A DNA stretch of 15,116 nucleotides, taken from contig JAEEJT010000015.1 in NCBI GenBank assembly GCA_016282055.1, forward strand, positions 1-15,116, written 5' to 3'. This document shows positions 5,905 to 13,716 of the stretch, one piece after another (position 1 is the stretch's first letter; every line of letters starts with the position of its first letter). The stretch comes from Bacilli bacterium (lineage in GTDB: Bacteria; Bacillota_I; Bacilli_A; ML615J-28; CAG-698). The translations under genes and the position numbers were made by a program. The notes under the pieces are model-generated. The model saw only the letters and a list, made by a program, of their open reading frames with translations. It did not search any database and was not told the origin of the DNA.

Positions 5905-6105
5905 GGAAAACGCAAATGTAAATAATGTAAATATTTTCTCAAAAAAATATCAATTTTTTATTCAATTTTTAGTTAAACAAAAAACATCTCAAATTAATAT
6001 ATTTTCATATCAAATTCATTAATTTATAAAATATTAACAAGGATTATTTCCTACTAAGACACAAAATGAAAAAATTTCATGAATTTTAAGAAACCAGTTT
6101 CAAAA
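5905..6105. other. AT-rich intergenic region, no gene seen
   Basis: Between the ABC operon terminator and the nrdD promoter. It has stop codons in all frames at short intervals and no ribosome binding site followed by an open frame. Apart from the ATGTAAAT direct repeat near 5916-5932 and a short A/T dyad ATGAAA-N3-TTTCAT at 6066-6080, which may be chance in such AT-rich sequence, I see nothing to annotate. Confidence 0.6.
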
Positions 6106-6133
6106 GAAAAAAGATTGGAAAAAATCCAATCTT
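6106..6133 (-). terminator. Intrinsic terminator of the ABC transporter operon
   Basis: Stem AAGAUUGGA/UCCAAUCUU (arms 6125-6133 and 6111-6119, 5-nt loop) followed by UUUUC on the minus strand, with extra U from the arm. The first arm overlaps the TAA stop codon of the permease gene. Confidence 0.85.
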
Positions 6134-7688
6134 ATAAAGGCAAATCCTTCTTACAAAATACAATAATACCTATTGTTGAAGTAATCAAATAAATTCCTGA
6201 TAAAATACAAAATCCAATATAAAAACTATAATCAGAAGCTATAATTTTAGAAATATCAAAGAAAGAAACAAGAGTAAAATAATTAAAATAATTCATTGAT
6301 GAAATTCTAATAATAGCAGGCATTACATCAGACCCAAATAAACCTAATATAGTACAAACTAAGAAAAATATTGAAATTCCTCCACCAATACCTAAACATA
6401 ATTTACTCCTATTAAATATACAACTTGTTAAAAAACATATTCCTCCAATAGATAAACTAGTAACAAATCCTCCAAGATTAAACAAAAATAAATCATAAAT
6501 ATCTATAGAAAGTTTACTAGAATCTATTAATTTAAAACACACAACACTAACAAGCGTCATTAATAAATACATTGTTAAAATACTAACAAATAAATAAACA
6601 AGTTGAGTAAAAGCAACTTTATTTCTTTTAACAGGAGTCGATAACACAAAAGCTAAAGATCCATTATCTATTTGATTAGATATAAGATTATTACTACACA
6701 TAATAATAAAGATAAATGGAAGTAACAAACCAGCCATCTTATAAAATATAGAACCAAGAACTAAAGTAAAGAAATCCAAGTTTCCAAGTTCACTTAGACT
6801 ATTAGCTAGTTCTTCATCGAAACTCAAAAATAAACTACTACTATTCTCACTAATAAGTTTATTTTTTTCTTTATCAAGTTCTTCTTTAGAACAATCAGGA
6901 TGATTAATAATGTAATCATCAAGTTCAGCGTTATAAACTAAAATTGCTTTTTTACAAACATCATTAAGTTCATCAACAGTAAAATAATCACTAATAACAA
7001 TATTATAATTATTATAGCTTATTTTTTGACTTATTAAATTATCACTAATAAAACCAGAAATATAATCTGAAGCATAACTTTTAATAGTAATACTTGGTTG
7101 TTGTTTTCTTAAATTAATATAATTATCAACACCACTAGATATTACACTAATAACATAATCCTTTTCACTTAAAGGAATTAAACCATGCAATTGTTGTTTA
7201 ATATTATCAATAATTAAATTACATGTATATTCTTCAATTTTATTCTTTGAAAAATCATTACCATTAACTAAATAATAACTAATAAGAACTTCATTTATTG
7301 TTTTAGTATTTTCATTACTAATCTCATCAATAGCTTCATCATGGCTCTTACCATTATTAATACAAGTATTGTAGTTTTCAATAATTTCATCACGAGAATC
7401 AATTAAAGTAACATTAAATAAATTATCAAGCGAATTACACTTTTCATCGAATTCATCTAAAGTATCATAAGCAAGATTATAATAACTAATAGATTTTTCT
7501 TTACAAGCACTCTTAATACCATCCTCAATAAATATATCACTCATAGATTTTTGAATAGTATCAATTTGTAAATTACCCATAACAAGTATAACAATTGCTA
7601 ACATAATACAAGTAATTAAACTAACAAAAATAAAATTTCCTAAATTAGCTTTCATTGATTGTTTAAAAAGTGGTCTACTTATTAACAT
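6132..7688 (-). CDS. ABC-2 type permease with large extracellular domain
   Basis: 518 residues from the ATG at 7688 (MLISRPLFKQS). The adjacent ATG at 7691 is nearly as likely, and an upstream in-frame start at 7727 lacks a ribosome binding site, whereas AAGGTG lies 6 nt before 7688. Predicted membrane helices: about 18-40, then a long soluble stretch 41-310, then five helices near 313-332, 360-384, 403-424, 432-452 and 488-511. This one-plus-five layout is that of ABC-2 export permeases. The motif NQIDNGSLAFVLSTPVKRNK (338-357) after the second helix resembles the coupling region of this superfamily, where ...GT...LSTPV.R is common. The soluble stretch is asparagine-, serine- and acid-rich, has several cysteines, and should lie outside the cell. 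It overlaps the upstream ATPase gene by 14 bp and is the last gene of the operon. Substrate unknown; drug, bacteriocin or lipid export are possible. Confidence 0.8.
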   Translation of the reverse strand: MLISRPLFKQSMKANLGNFIFVSLITCIMLAIVILVMGNLQIDTIQKSMSDIFIEDGIKSACKEKSISYYNLAYDTLDEFDEKCNSLDNLFNVTLIDSRDEIIENYNTCINNGKSHDEAIDEISNENTKTINEVLISYYLVNGNDFSKNKIEEYTCNLIIDNIKQQLHGLIPLSEKDYVISVISSGVDNYINLRKQQPSITIKSYASDYISGFISDNLISQKISYNNYNIVISDYFTVDELNDVCKKAILVYNAELDDYIINHPDCSKEELDKEKNKLISENSSSLFLSFDEELANSLSELGNLDFFTLVLGSIFYKMAGLLLPFIFIIMCSNNLISNQIDNGSLAFVLSTPVKRNKVAFTQLVYLFVSILTMYLLMTLVSVVCFKLIDSSKLSIDIYDLFLFNLGGFVTSLSIGGICFLTSCIFNRSKLCLGIGGGISIFFLVCTILGLFGSDVMPAIIRISSMNYFNYFTLVSFFDISKIIASDYSFYIGFCILSGIYLITSTIGIIVFCKKDLPL

Positions 7689-8616
7689 CATTATCACCTT
7701 TTTCTTTATTTTTATAATATGAATCAAGATGCTCTAGTAATAAATCATTTAAAGAAAACTTAACATCATACATAGACTCAATATTACAATTAGAAACAAC
7801 ATCCAAAAATTCATCTAAATATTGTTTATTAACATTACAAAGGACACTAAAATTATCCCTATCTATTTTTTCAATCTCATAATAATTATCAATAAACTTA
7901 TTAAAATCATTCTTACCTTTAAAATTAATAACATATTGCATTTTTCTATCTTTTTTAATCTTATCAATATTTAAAACACAAATAATATTACCCTTATCAA
8001 TAAGAATAACCTTATCACAAACCTTCTCAATCTCTTCGTATAAAGGAGATGTAATAAGAATAGTCTTCTTCTTTTCTTTTTCCTTTAATAATAAATCAAT
8101 AAAACTCAATCTCATTAAAGGATCTAATCCAGTAGTAGGTTCATCAAGAATAAGTATTTCAGGATCAGACATTAAAGCATTAACAATAGCTGTCTTTTGT
8201 TTCATACCTTTACTCATCTTACTTAAACCAGCACTCAAATCAAGTTGTAAGTCCTTAATAACATCATTAGCAATATCCATTTTTTTAACATGTTTAAAAT
8301 GCTTTTGAAAATTAATAAAATTAAAACCAGACCCAACATCAGGAAAACTAATCTCGCCAGGAACATAACCAACAAACTTCTTAATTTTCTTGCTATTAGT
8401 CCAACAATCCAAACCCTTAATTAATAAACTACCTTTATCAGGTTTAATAAATCCCATTAGCATTCTTAATGTTGTAGTTTTACCGGCACCATTAGAACCA
8501 ATAAAGCCAACAGCATCGCCTTCATTAATGCTAAAACTTATATCAAATACGCCATGATTATATTTATAAAACTTACTAACATTTTTAACTTCAATTACAA
8601 CATTCTCATTATCCAT
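7675..8616 (-). CDS. ABC transporter ATP-binding protein with altered H-loop
   Basis: 313 residues. Nucleotide-binding subunit of an ABC-2 exporter. Seen: Walker A GSNGAGKTT (40-48), signature-like MSKGMKQK (134-141), Walker B ILILDEP (154-160) with catalytic Glu159, and D-loop TGLDP (162-166). In place of the switch histidine found in SSHIFSE of its neighbour, it has TSPLYEE, with proline at 191. The Q-loop position reads GYVPGEI, as in its neighbour. A C-terminal domain of about 90 residues follows the ATPase core, ending FSLNDLLLEHL, similar to the end of the upstream ATPase. The start ATG overlaps the stop of the upstream ATPase (TAATG, one base). The two ATPases most likely form a heterodimer on the single permease, with one site impaired. 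Confidence 0.9.
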   Translation of the reverse strand: MDNENVVIEVKNVSKFYKYNHGVFDISFSINEGDAVGFIGSNGAGKTTTLRMLMGFIKPDKGSLLIKGLDCWTNSKKIKKFVGYVPGEISFPDVGSGFNFINFQKHFKHVKKMDIANDVIKDLQLDLSAGLSKMSKGMKQKTAIVNALMSDPEILILDEPTTGLDPLMRLSFIDLLLKEKEKKKTILITSPLYEEIEKVCDKVILIDKGNIICVLNIDKIKKDRKMQYVINFKGKNDFNKFIDNYYEIEKIDRDNFSVLCNVNKQYLDEFLDVVSNCNIESMYDVKFSLNDLLLEHLDSYYKNKEKGDNDVNK

Positions 8617-9536
8617 TATTTCACCCCATTATAAACCCTATCTTCTTTATAATATTTCATAAAATAATCTTCTAATGATAATTCCTTATATTCAAAAAAA
8701 GATAATTTATACTTAGATAAAATCTCACACATTAAAGGAACATCTTTTTTATCAACGAGAATATTAACATCTAATCCATAATCATTATTAATAGTAAAAT
8801 TCTTAACATCTTTATTATTCTGAATAAATGTATATTTTCCTTTTTCAGTCTTAAAAGTCACTTTATAAAGGAAACTACTTCCTCTATTCAAATCACTACG
8901 ATTAAATATAGAAACAATTCTTCCATCTTTTATAATCGCTATTCTATCACAAGTCTGATCCACTTCACTAAATATATGACTAGATAATAATATAGTCTTA
9001 CCTTTAGCTTTTTCTTCTTTCAAATAGTTAACAAAAACACTTTGAGTCTTTATATCAAGTCCACTTGTTGGTTCATCAAGAATATAAATATCAGGATTAG
9101 ACATAAAGCATGCAACAATAGCAAGTTTTCTTTTTTCACCAAGACTCATACTCTTTGTATCACATCTTGTATTAACTTCAAACATATTAATTAAAGAATT
9201 AATAAACTCTCCATCCTTAACACCTTTCATCTTAGCAATCATATTAATAAACTGTTGTCCATTTAATCCACTAGGTAAACAAATCTCACCAGGTAAATAT
9301 CCTACTTTTTTCATAAGTTCATTTGCATTATCAAATGCATTTTTCTCAAGAACTAAACATTTACCCTTATCTGGTTTACTAAACCCCATTAGATGTCTAA
9401 TAGTAGTAGACTTACCAGCACCATTAGGGCCTAAAAAACCAAATATTTCACCTTTATTAATAGAAAAAGAAACATCAAAACATCCTCTATTAAATCCATA
9501 ATCTTTTGTAAAATCGATAACATCAATTTGACCCAT
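8616..9536 (-). CDS. ABC transporter ATP-binding protein, first of a pair
   Basis: 306 residues from the ATG at 9536. A longer in-frame start at 9641 is rejected because it would run through the pyrB terminator and the promoter at 9561-9569. GGTGAT lies 5 nt before the chosen ATG, and the product then begins MGQIDVIDFTKDYG as expected for the fold. Seen: Walker A GPNGAGKST (36-44), GYLPGEI (79-85) at the Q-loop, signature MSLGEKRKL (130-138), Walker B YILDEP (151-156) with Glu155, D-loop SGLD, and H-loop His187 in SSHIFSE. All key residues for ATP hydrolysis are present, unlike its partner. First gene of a three-gene export operon with its own promoter. It overlaps the next gene by one base. 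Confidence 0.93.
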   Translation of the reverse strand: MGQIDVIDFTKDYGFNRGCFDVSFSINKGEIFGFLGPNGAGKSTTIRHLMGFSKPDKGKCLVLEKNAFDNANELMKKVGYLPGEICLPSGLNGQQFINMIAKMKGVKDGEFINSLINMFEVNTRCDTKSMSLGEKRKLAIVACFMSNPDIYILDEPTSGLDIKTQSVFVNYLKEEKAKGKTILLSSHIFSEVDQTCDRIAIIKDGRIVSIFNRSDLNRGSSFLYKVTFKTEKGKYTFIQNNKDVKNFTINNDYGLDVNILVDKKDVPLMCEILSKYKLSFFEYKELSLEDYFMKYYKEDRVYNGVK

Positions 9537-9560
9537 AATATCACCAGCCAATCTAACTTT

Positions 9561-9569
9561 ATTATAGCA
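9561..9569 (-). promoter_or_regulatory. Extended -10 promoter of the ABC operon
   Basis: Minus strand TGCTATAAT: perfect TATAAT (9561-9566) with TGC before it. The -35 region 17 bp upstream is only TTTTAT. It lies between the pyrB terminator (9591-9616) and the ATPase start at 9536, giving a leader of about 18 nt. It separates the ABC genes from the pyr operon. Confidence 0.65.
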
Positions 9570-9590
9570 TAAAAAAATGATTAATAAAAC

Positions 9591-9616
9591 AAAAAAAGGT
9601 GTGAAGAAATCACACC
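9591..9616 (-). terminator. Intrinsic terminator of the pyr operon
   Basis: Perfect 7-bp stem GGUGUGA/UCACACC (arms 9610-9616 and 9598-9604, 5-nt loop) followed by seven U on the minus strand. It begins 6 bp after the pyrB stop codon. Confidence 0.92.
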
Positions 9617-9621
9617 AATAA

Positions 9622-10707
9622 TTAATTAGTTCTTTGTTCACAATAAATACAACGAACTACATTATTCTTTTCATCAACGATTTTACTAATTTGTTCCAAT
9701 TCTTGTTCAGTTTGACAAATACACTTTGGATTATTACATTTATATTTATTATATAATAACTTATTATTTTCAAAACTAAACTTAGTTACTTTATCTTTCT
9801 CACTTAATAATTTTAAAATTAGAGCCATTCTAATATATTTACCATTTAATGCTTGTTTAAAATATAAAGCTCGAGGATCACTATCAACCTTAACTGAGAT
9901 TTCATTAACTCTAGGTAGTGGATGCAATACAATCATCTTACTTGGTGCTTTATTCATTTTATTAACATCAAGAACATATGAATTCTTTAATCTTTCATAT
10001 TCGTTCATATCAGTAAATCTTTCTCTTTGAATACGAGTCATATATAAAACATCAAGATTACTTATATTTTCTTCTAAATTCTCTACTTCAATATATTCCA
10101 TCTTATTAGGAATTATAATATCTTCTAAAACATTAGCAGGTATTCTTAATTCCTTAGGAGAAATTAACACAAGCTTAATTCCTTTATATCTAGAAAGTGC
10201 AGCAATTAAAGAATGAACAGTTCTACCATACTTCAAATCACCACATAAACCTACAGTAAGATTATCAAAAGTACCTTTTTCTCTATATATAGTTAATAAG
10301 TCAGCAAGAGTTTGTGTAGGATGACAATGTCCACCATCACCAGCATTAATAACTGGAATACTTGAATTAAGACTTGCAACTAAAGCTGCTCCTTCTTTAG
10401 GAGAACGCATCGCTATAATATCAGCATAATTAGATACAATTTTAGCTGTATCAGCAATAGATTCACCTTTTGTTGCACTAGATGAAGCTCCATCAGAAAA
10501 ACCAATAACATTTCCACCAAGTTCATACATAGCAGCTTCAAAAGATAAACGAGTTCTTGTTGAAGGTTCAAAAAATAAAGTAGCTAATTTTTTATGCTTA
10601 CATTTTTCTTGATACTTTTCAGGATTTTTAATTATATCTAGTGCACTATCAAGTAAATCCTTTAACTCTTCGACACTAAAATCAGTTATATCAATAAGAT
10701 GATTCAT
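9622..10707 (-). CDS. pyrB: Aspartate carbamoyltransferase fused to a PyrI-type zinc domain
   Basis: 361 residues. Residues 1-305 are the catalytic chain, joining carbamoyl phosphate and aspartate. Seen: carbamoyl-phosphate loop FFEPSTRTRLSFE (45-57), SATKGES with Lys80, HCHPTQTLAD (127-136) with His129, TRIQRERF (224-231) and HPLPRVNEI (262-270). Beyond the normal end, about 50 residues form a tail with CX4C (Cys324, Cys329) and CX2C (Cys353, Cys356). This matches the zinc site of the regulatory chain PyrI (CPNSNC...CKYC in E. coli), including the 24-residue spacing between the pairs. The nucleotide-binding N-terminal domain of PyrI is absent. PyrI's zinc domain normally docks on the catalytic chain; here it is covalently attached, so it may stabilise assembly without CTP/ATP control. 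Last gene of the operon, 2 bp after pyrE, with no clear Shine-Dalgarno sequence, so probably translated by reinitiation. Confidence 0.93.
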   Translation of the reverse strand: MNHLIDITDFSVEELKDLLDSALDIIKNPEKYQEKCKHKKLATLFFEPSTRTRLSFEAAMYELGGNVIGFSDGASSSATKGESIADTAKIVSNYADIIAMRSPKEGAALVASLNSSIPVINAGDGGHCHPTQTLADLLTIYREKGTFDNLTVGLCGDLKYGRTVHSLIAALSRYKGIKLVLISPKELRIPANVLEDIIIPNKMEYIEVENLEENISNLDVLYMTRIQRERFTDMNEYERLKNSYVLDVNKMNKAPSKMIVLHPLPRVNEISVKVDSDPRALYFKQALNGKYIRMALILKLLSEKDKVTKFSFENNKLLYNKYKCNNPKCICQTEQELEQISKIVDEKNNVVRCIYCEQRTN

Positions 10708-10709
10708 AA

Positions 10710-11348
10710 TTATTTAATCCAACTCTCATCACTAGGATTATTTCTAAATTGAATTAATCTAGCAACTGCTTCTTTTTCAATATAATTTTCTTCTGCTGCA
10801 ATTTCACTAATAACATCAAAATTTGTTAAAGAAACATTCTTAACATTTGCTTCTTTTAATCTTTCAATTCCTTTTTTCATTCCATATGTAAAAATTGAAA
10901 CAATTCCTAATACATTAGCTCCAGCTTCTCTTAATACATTAACAACTTCTAAAACAGATCCACCAGTAGAAATTAAATCCTCAACAACAACTACTTTTTG
11001 ACCTTTTTCTAATTTACCTTCAATTTGATTTTGACGTCCATGATCTTTACTACCACTTCTAACATAACCCATTGGTAAATTTAATAAATGACCAGTAATA
11101 GCTGCATGAGCAATACCAGCAGTTGATGTTCCCATTAAAACTTCACAATCAGGATATTCTTTTTTAATAGTTTCAGCAAGACAAGTTTCAACATCAGTTC
11201 TAACCTTAACATCAGTTAATGTTAATCTATTGTCACAATAAACTGGAGATTTAATTCCACTAGCCCAAGTAAATGGTTCATTAGGTCTAAAAAATACTGC
11301 CTTTATTGATAATAAATCTTTTGCTATTAATTTTTCAATGTTTTCCAT
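10710..11348 (-). CDS. pyrE: Orotate phosphoribosyltransferase
   Basis: 212 residues, normal length. Converts orotate and PRPP to OMP. The PRPP-binding motif VVVVEDLISTGGS is at 119-131, and the flexible catalytic loop SGSKDHGRQNQIEG at 98-111 carries the conserved lysine, histidine and basic residues. FTWASGIKSPVYCDNR (26-41) is the orotate/PRPP-binding N-terminal motif. It starts 2 bp after the pyrF stop, with AGGAGAG as ribosome binding site lying across the pyrF end. Its product passes OMP to PyrF, encoded next to it. Confidence 0.96.
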   Translation of the reverse strand: MENIEKLIAKDLLSIKAVFFRPNEPFTWASGIKSPVYCDNRLTLTDVKVRTDVETCLAETIKKEYPDCEVLMGTSTAGIAHAAITGHLLNLPMGYVRSGSKDHGRQNQIEGKLEKGQKVVVVEDLISTGGSVLEVVNVLREAGANVLGIVSIFTYGMKKGIERLKEANVKNVSLTNFDVISEIAAEENYIEKEAVARLIQFRNNPSDESWIK

Positions 11349-11350
11349 AA

Positions 11351-12052
11351 TTACTCTCCTATAAATTCTCTACAACATCTCTTATAAGCTTCAACAGGAT
11401 CACTAGCTTGAGTGATAGGTCTTCCAACAACAATGAAATCAGATCCAATCTTTCTTGCTTCACTTGGAGTCATAACACGTTTTTGATCGCCTTTATCTCC
11501 ATCAGCAAATCTAACACCTGGTGTAACTGTAACAAAACTCTTTCCACACTTATCATGAACTTTTTGTGCTTCAAGTGGAGAACATACAACACCATCTAAT
11601 CCAACTTCTTTAGCATTACTTGCATAATGCATAACAACATCAGCAATATCTTCCTTAATTAATAAATCTTTTTCCATAGATTCTTGATTTGTAGAAGTTA
11701 ATTGTGTTACTGCTATTAAAAGAGGTCTAGTTCCATCAGGTCTAGTAAGTCCTTCTAAAGCAGCCTTCATCATTTCCTTAGTTCCACTAGCATGTAAATT
11801 AGTCATATCAACATCTAACTTTGATAAAACTGCCATTGCTTTTTTAACAGTATTAGGAATATCATGGAGTTTCAAATCAAGAAATATCTTATGACCACGA
11901 GCCTTAATCTCTTTAACAATAGATGGTCCTTCAGCATAAAATAATTCCATGCCAATCTTAACAAATGGTTTACAATCAGTAAATTTATCTAAAAAAGCAA
12001 GAGTCTTTTCCTTACTTTCAAAATCACAAGCAATAATTACATCTCTTTCCAT
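11351..12052 (-). CDS. pyrF: Orotidine 5'-phosphate decarboxylase
   Basis: 233 residues, the usual length of the short bacterial type. Decarboxylates OMP to UMP, the last step of the pathway. The catalytic motif FLDLKLHDIPNTV (57-69) supplies Asp59, Lys61 and Asp64 (DxKxxD). Phosphate-binding elements TPGVRF and VVGRPIT appear late in the chain as expected. It starts one base after the pyrD stop, with AAAGGAGT as ribosome binding site inside the end of pyrD. Nothing unusual. Confidence 0.96.
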   Translation of the reverse strand: MERDVIIACDFESKEKTLAFLDKFTDCKPFVKIGMELFYAEGPSIVKEIKARGHKIFLDLKLHDIPNTVKKAMAVLSKLDVDMTNLHASGTKEMMKAALEGLTRPDGTRPLLIAVTQLTSTNQESMEKDLLIKEDIADVVMHYASNAKEVGLDGVVCSPLEAQKVHDKCGKSFVTVTPGVRFADGDKGDQKRVMTPSEARKIGSDFIVVGRPITQASDPVEAYKRCCREFIGE

Positions 12053-12053
12053 A

Positions 12054-12971
12054 TTATCTAACTCCTTTAATTATTTCTTTCAAAGAATTTATTCCATATT
12101 TTTCCATAACTTTTGGTAAATCATTAATAATATCACGACAAGCATATGGATTAACCAAATTAGCAGCACCAACTTGAACACAAGTAGCTCCAGCTAGCAT
12201 CATCTCAATAACATCTTCTGCTTTATCAACTCCGCCCATACCAATAACAGGAATATTAACAGCATGACTAACTTGATAAACCATTCTAACTGCAACAGGA
12301 AAAATAGCACTACCGGAAAAACCACCCATCTTATTAGCAACAATTGGTTTTCTTGTTTTTAAATCAATACGCATTCCAAGTAATGTATTTATTAAAGATA
12401 TGCCATCAGCTCCACCTTCTTCACAAGCTTTCGCAATACTTACAATATCAGTTACATTAGGACTCAATTTAACAAATATAGGTTTTGAAGTAACTTTCTT
12501 ACAAGCCATAGTAACTTCTTTAGCCATTTCAGGACTTGTTCCAAATGCCATTCCCCCTCCACGAACATTAGGACAAGAAATATTTACTTCGATCCATCCA
12601 ACTTCATCAAGTTTATCAACAAGACTACAAACTTTTACATATTCATCAATAGAAAAACCAGAGACATTTGCCATAACCTTTTTATGAAAAACTTTTTTTA
12701 ATTTAGGCAATTCCTCTTCAATAACTTTATAAACACCAGGATTTTGTAATCCAACAGCATTTATCATACCATTCTTACATTCAGCAATTCTAGGAGTAGG
12801 ATTACCAAATCTAGGTTCTAATGTTGTACCTTTCCAAGAAAAAGTTCCAAGCATATTAATATCATATAGATCAGCAAATTCATAGCCAAATCCAAATGTA
12901 CCAGAAGCTGGAATTATAGGATTATCAAGTTCAATACCACAAAGTTCAACTTTTGTATCTATTTTTCCCAT
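12054..12971 (-). CDS. pyrD: Dihydroorotate dehydrogenase, class 1B catalytic subunit
   Basis: 305 residues. FMN enzyme oxidising dihydroorotate to orotate; in class 1B the electrons go through PyrK to NAD. Seen: ASGTFGFGYE (22-31), FSWKGTT with the substrate/FMN lysine at 47, NAVGLQNPG (71-79), NISCPNV with catalytic Cys133, the mark of class 1 (class 2 has serine), and MGGFSGSAIFP in the phosphate/FMN region. The start ATG lies inside the end of pyrK (13-bp overlap) with a perfect AGGAGG 7 nt upstream, so the two subunits are made together. No quinone-linked class 2 N-terminal membrane segment, in keeping with an anaerobe. Confidence 0.96.
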   Translation of the reverse strand: MGKIDTKVELCGIELDNPIIPASGTFGFGYEFADLYDINMLGTFSWKGTTLEPRFGNPTPRIAECKNGMINAVGLQNPGVYKVIEEELPKLKKVFHKKVMANVSGFSIDEYVKVCSLVDKLDEVGWIEVNISCPNVRGGGMAFGTSPEMAKEVTMACKKVTSKPIFVKLSPNVTDIVSIAKACEEGGADGISLINTLLGMRIDLKTRKPIVANKMGGFSGSAIFPVAVRMVYQVSHAVNIPVIGMGGVDKAEDVIEMMLAGATCVQVGAANLVNPYACRDIINDLPKVMEKYGINSLKEIIKGVR

Positions 12972-13693
12972 AATAAAACCTCCTTCTTAAAAACTGGACC
13001 TTCTTTACATACTCTCTTAGTTCCCTCTTTAGTCTGTAAACTACATCCCATACATGCTCCAAAACCACATCCCATTCTTTCTTCCAAAGAAAACTCTCCA
13101 GACGTATTTGTTGCACCATAAACAGCTTTTAACATAGGTTCAGGCCCACAAGTGTAGAAATAATCATAAGAACAATCAATAGCATTAGTAACAAACCCCT
13201 TAATACCATAACTACCATCAACTGTTGTAATTTTAACACAACACCCTAATTCTTTAAACTCTCTTTCATAAAAGACTTCATTTTCAGTGTTAAACCCTAA
13301 AATTACATCTACACTTTTACCTTCACTTATTAATTTCTTAGATAAGGCAAATAATGGAGGAACACCAACACCACCACCAATAACTAAGGCTTTTTGTTTA
13401 CATGATGTTGTATCATACCCATTACCTAATCCAACTAAACAATCTAACTCATAACCACTAGTTAGTTTACTCATAAATAAAGTTCCAGCACCGACTACTT
13501 TATAAATTATTGTAATAGTCTTTTCATCATAATCACAAATAGATATGGGACGTCTTAAGAAAAAGCCCTCTAATTTGATATTTATAAATTGTCCTGGCCC
13601 TTTAATAGCCTTAGTATCACCTGAAAGAATCATTTTAAACACATTTTGTGTTAATGCTTCATTTAATAAAACTTTATATAACCCTTGTTGCAT
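12959..13693 (-). CDS. pyrK: Dihydroorotate dehydrogenase electron transfer subunit
   Basis: 244 residues. Carries FAD and a [2Fe-2S] cluster and moves electrons from PyrD to NAD. Seen: FAD motif RRPIS (47-51), GAGT near 68-71, the NAD-binding glycine-rich stretch VIGGGVGVPP (104-113), YTCGPEPML (180-188), and the cluster ligands CX4CX2CX11C (Cys209, Cys214, Cys217, Cys229) in MGCGFGACMGCS...RVCKEGP. A strong AGGAGG stands 6 nt before the ATG. It begins 23 bp after pyrC and overlaps pyrD. Confidence 0.95.
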   Translation of the reverse strand: MQQGLYKVLLNEALTQNVFKMILSGDTKAIKGPGQFINIKLEGFFLRRPISICDYDEKTITIIYKVVGAGTLFMSKLTSGYELDCLVGLGNGYDTTSCKQKALVIGGGVGVPPLFALSKKLISEGKSVDVILGFNTENEVFYEREFKELGCCVKITTVDGSYGIKGFVTNAIDCSYDYFYTCGPEPMLKAVYGATNTSGEFSLEERMGCGFGACMGCSLQTKEGTKRVCKEGPVFKKEVLLWEK

Positions 13694-13716
13694 AATAAAC
13701 CTCCTAAAGACTTAAA

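Noticed and set aside
9537..9641. N-terminal membrane extension of the first ATPase
   Set aside because: The extension would be coded by the pyrB terminator and the ABC promoter; a proper ribosome binding site precedes the ATG at 9536.
11408..12687. Plus-strand open frames at 11408-11599 and 12400-12687, and also 14272-14454
   Set aside because: They lie antisense inside pyrF, pyrD and pyrC, have no ribosome binding site, and have low-complexity products shaped by the opposite strand's codons.
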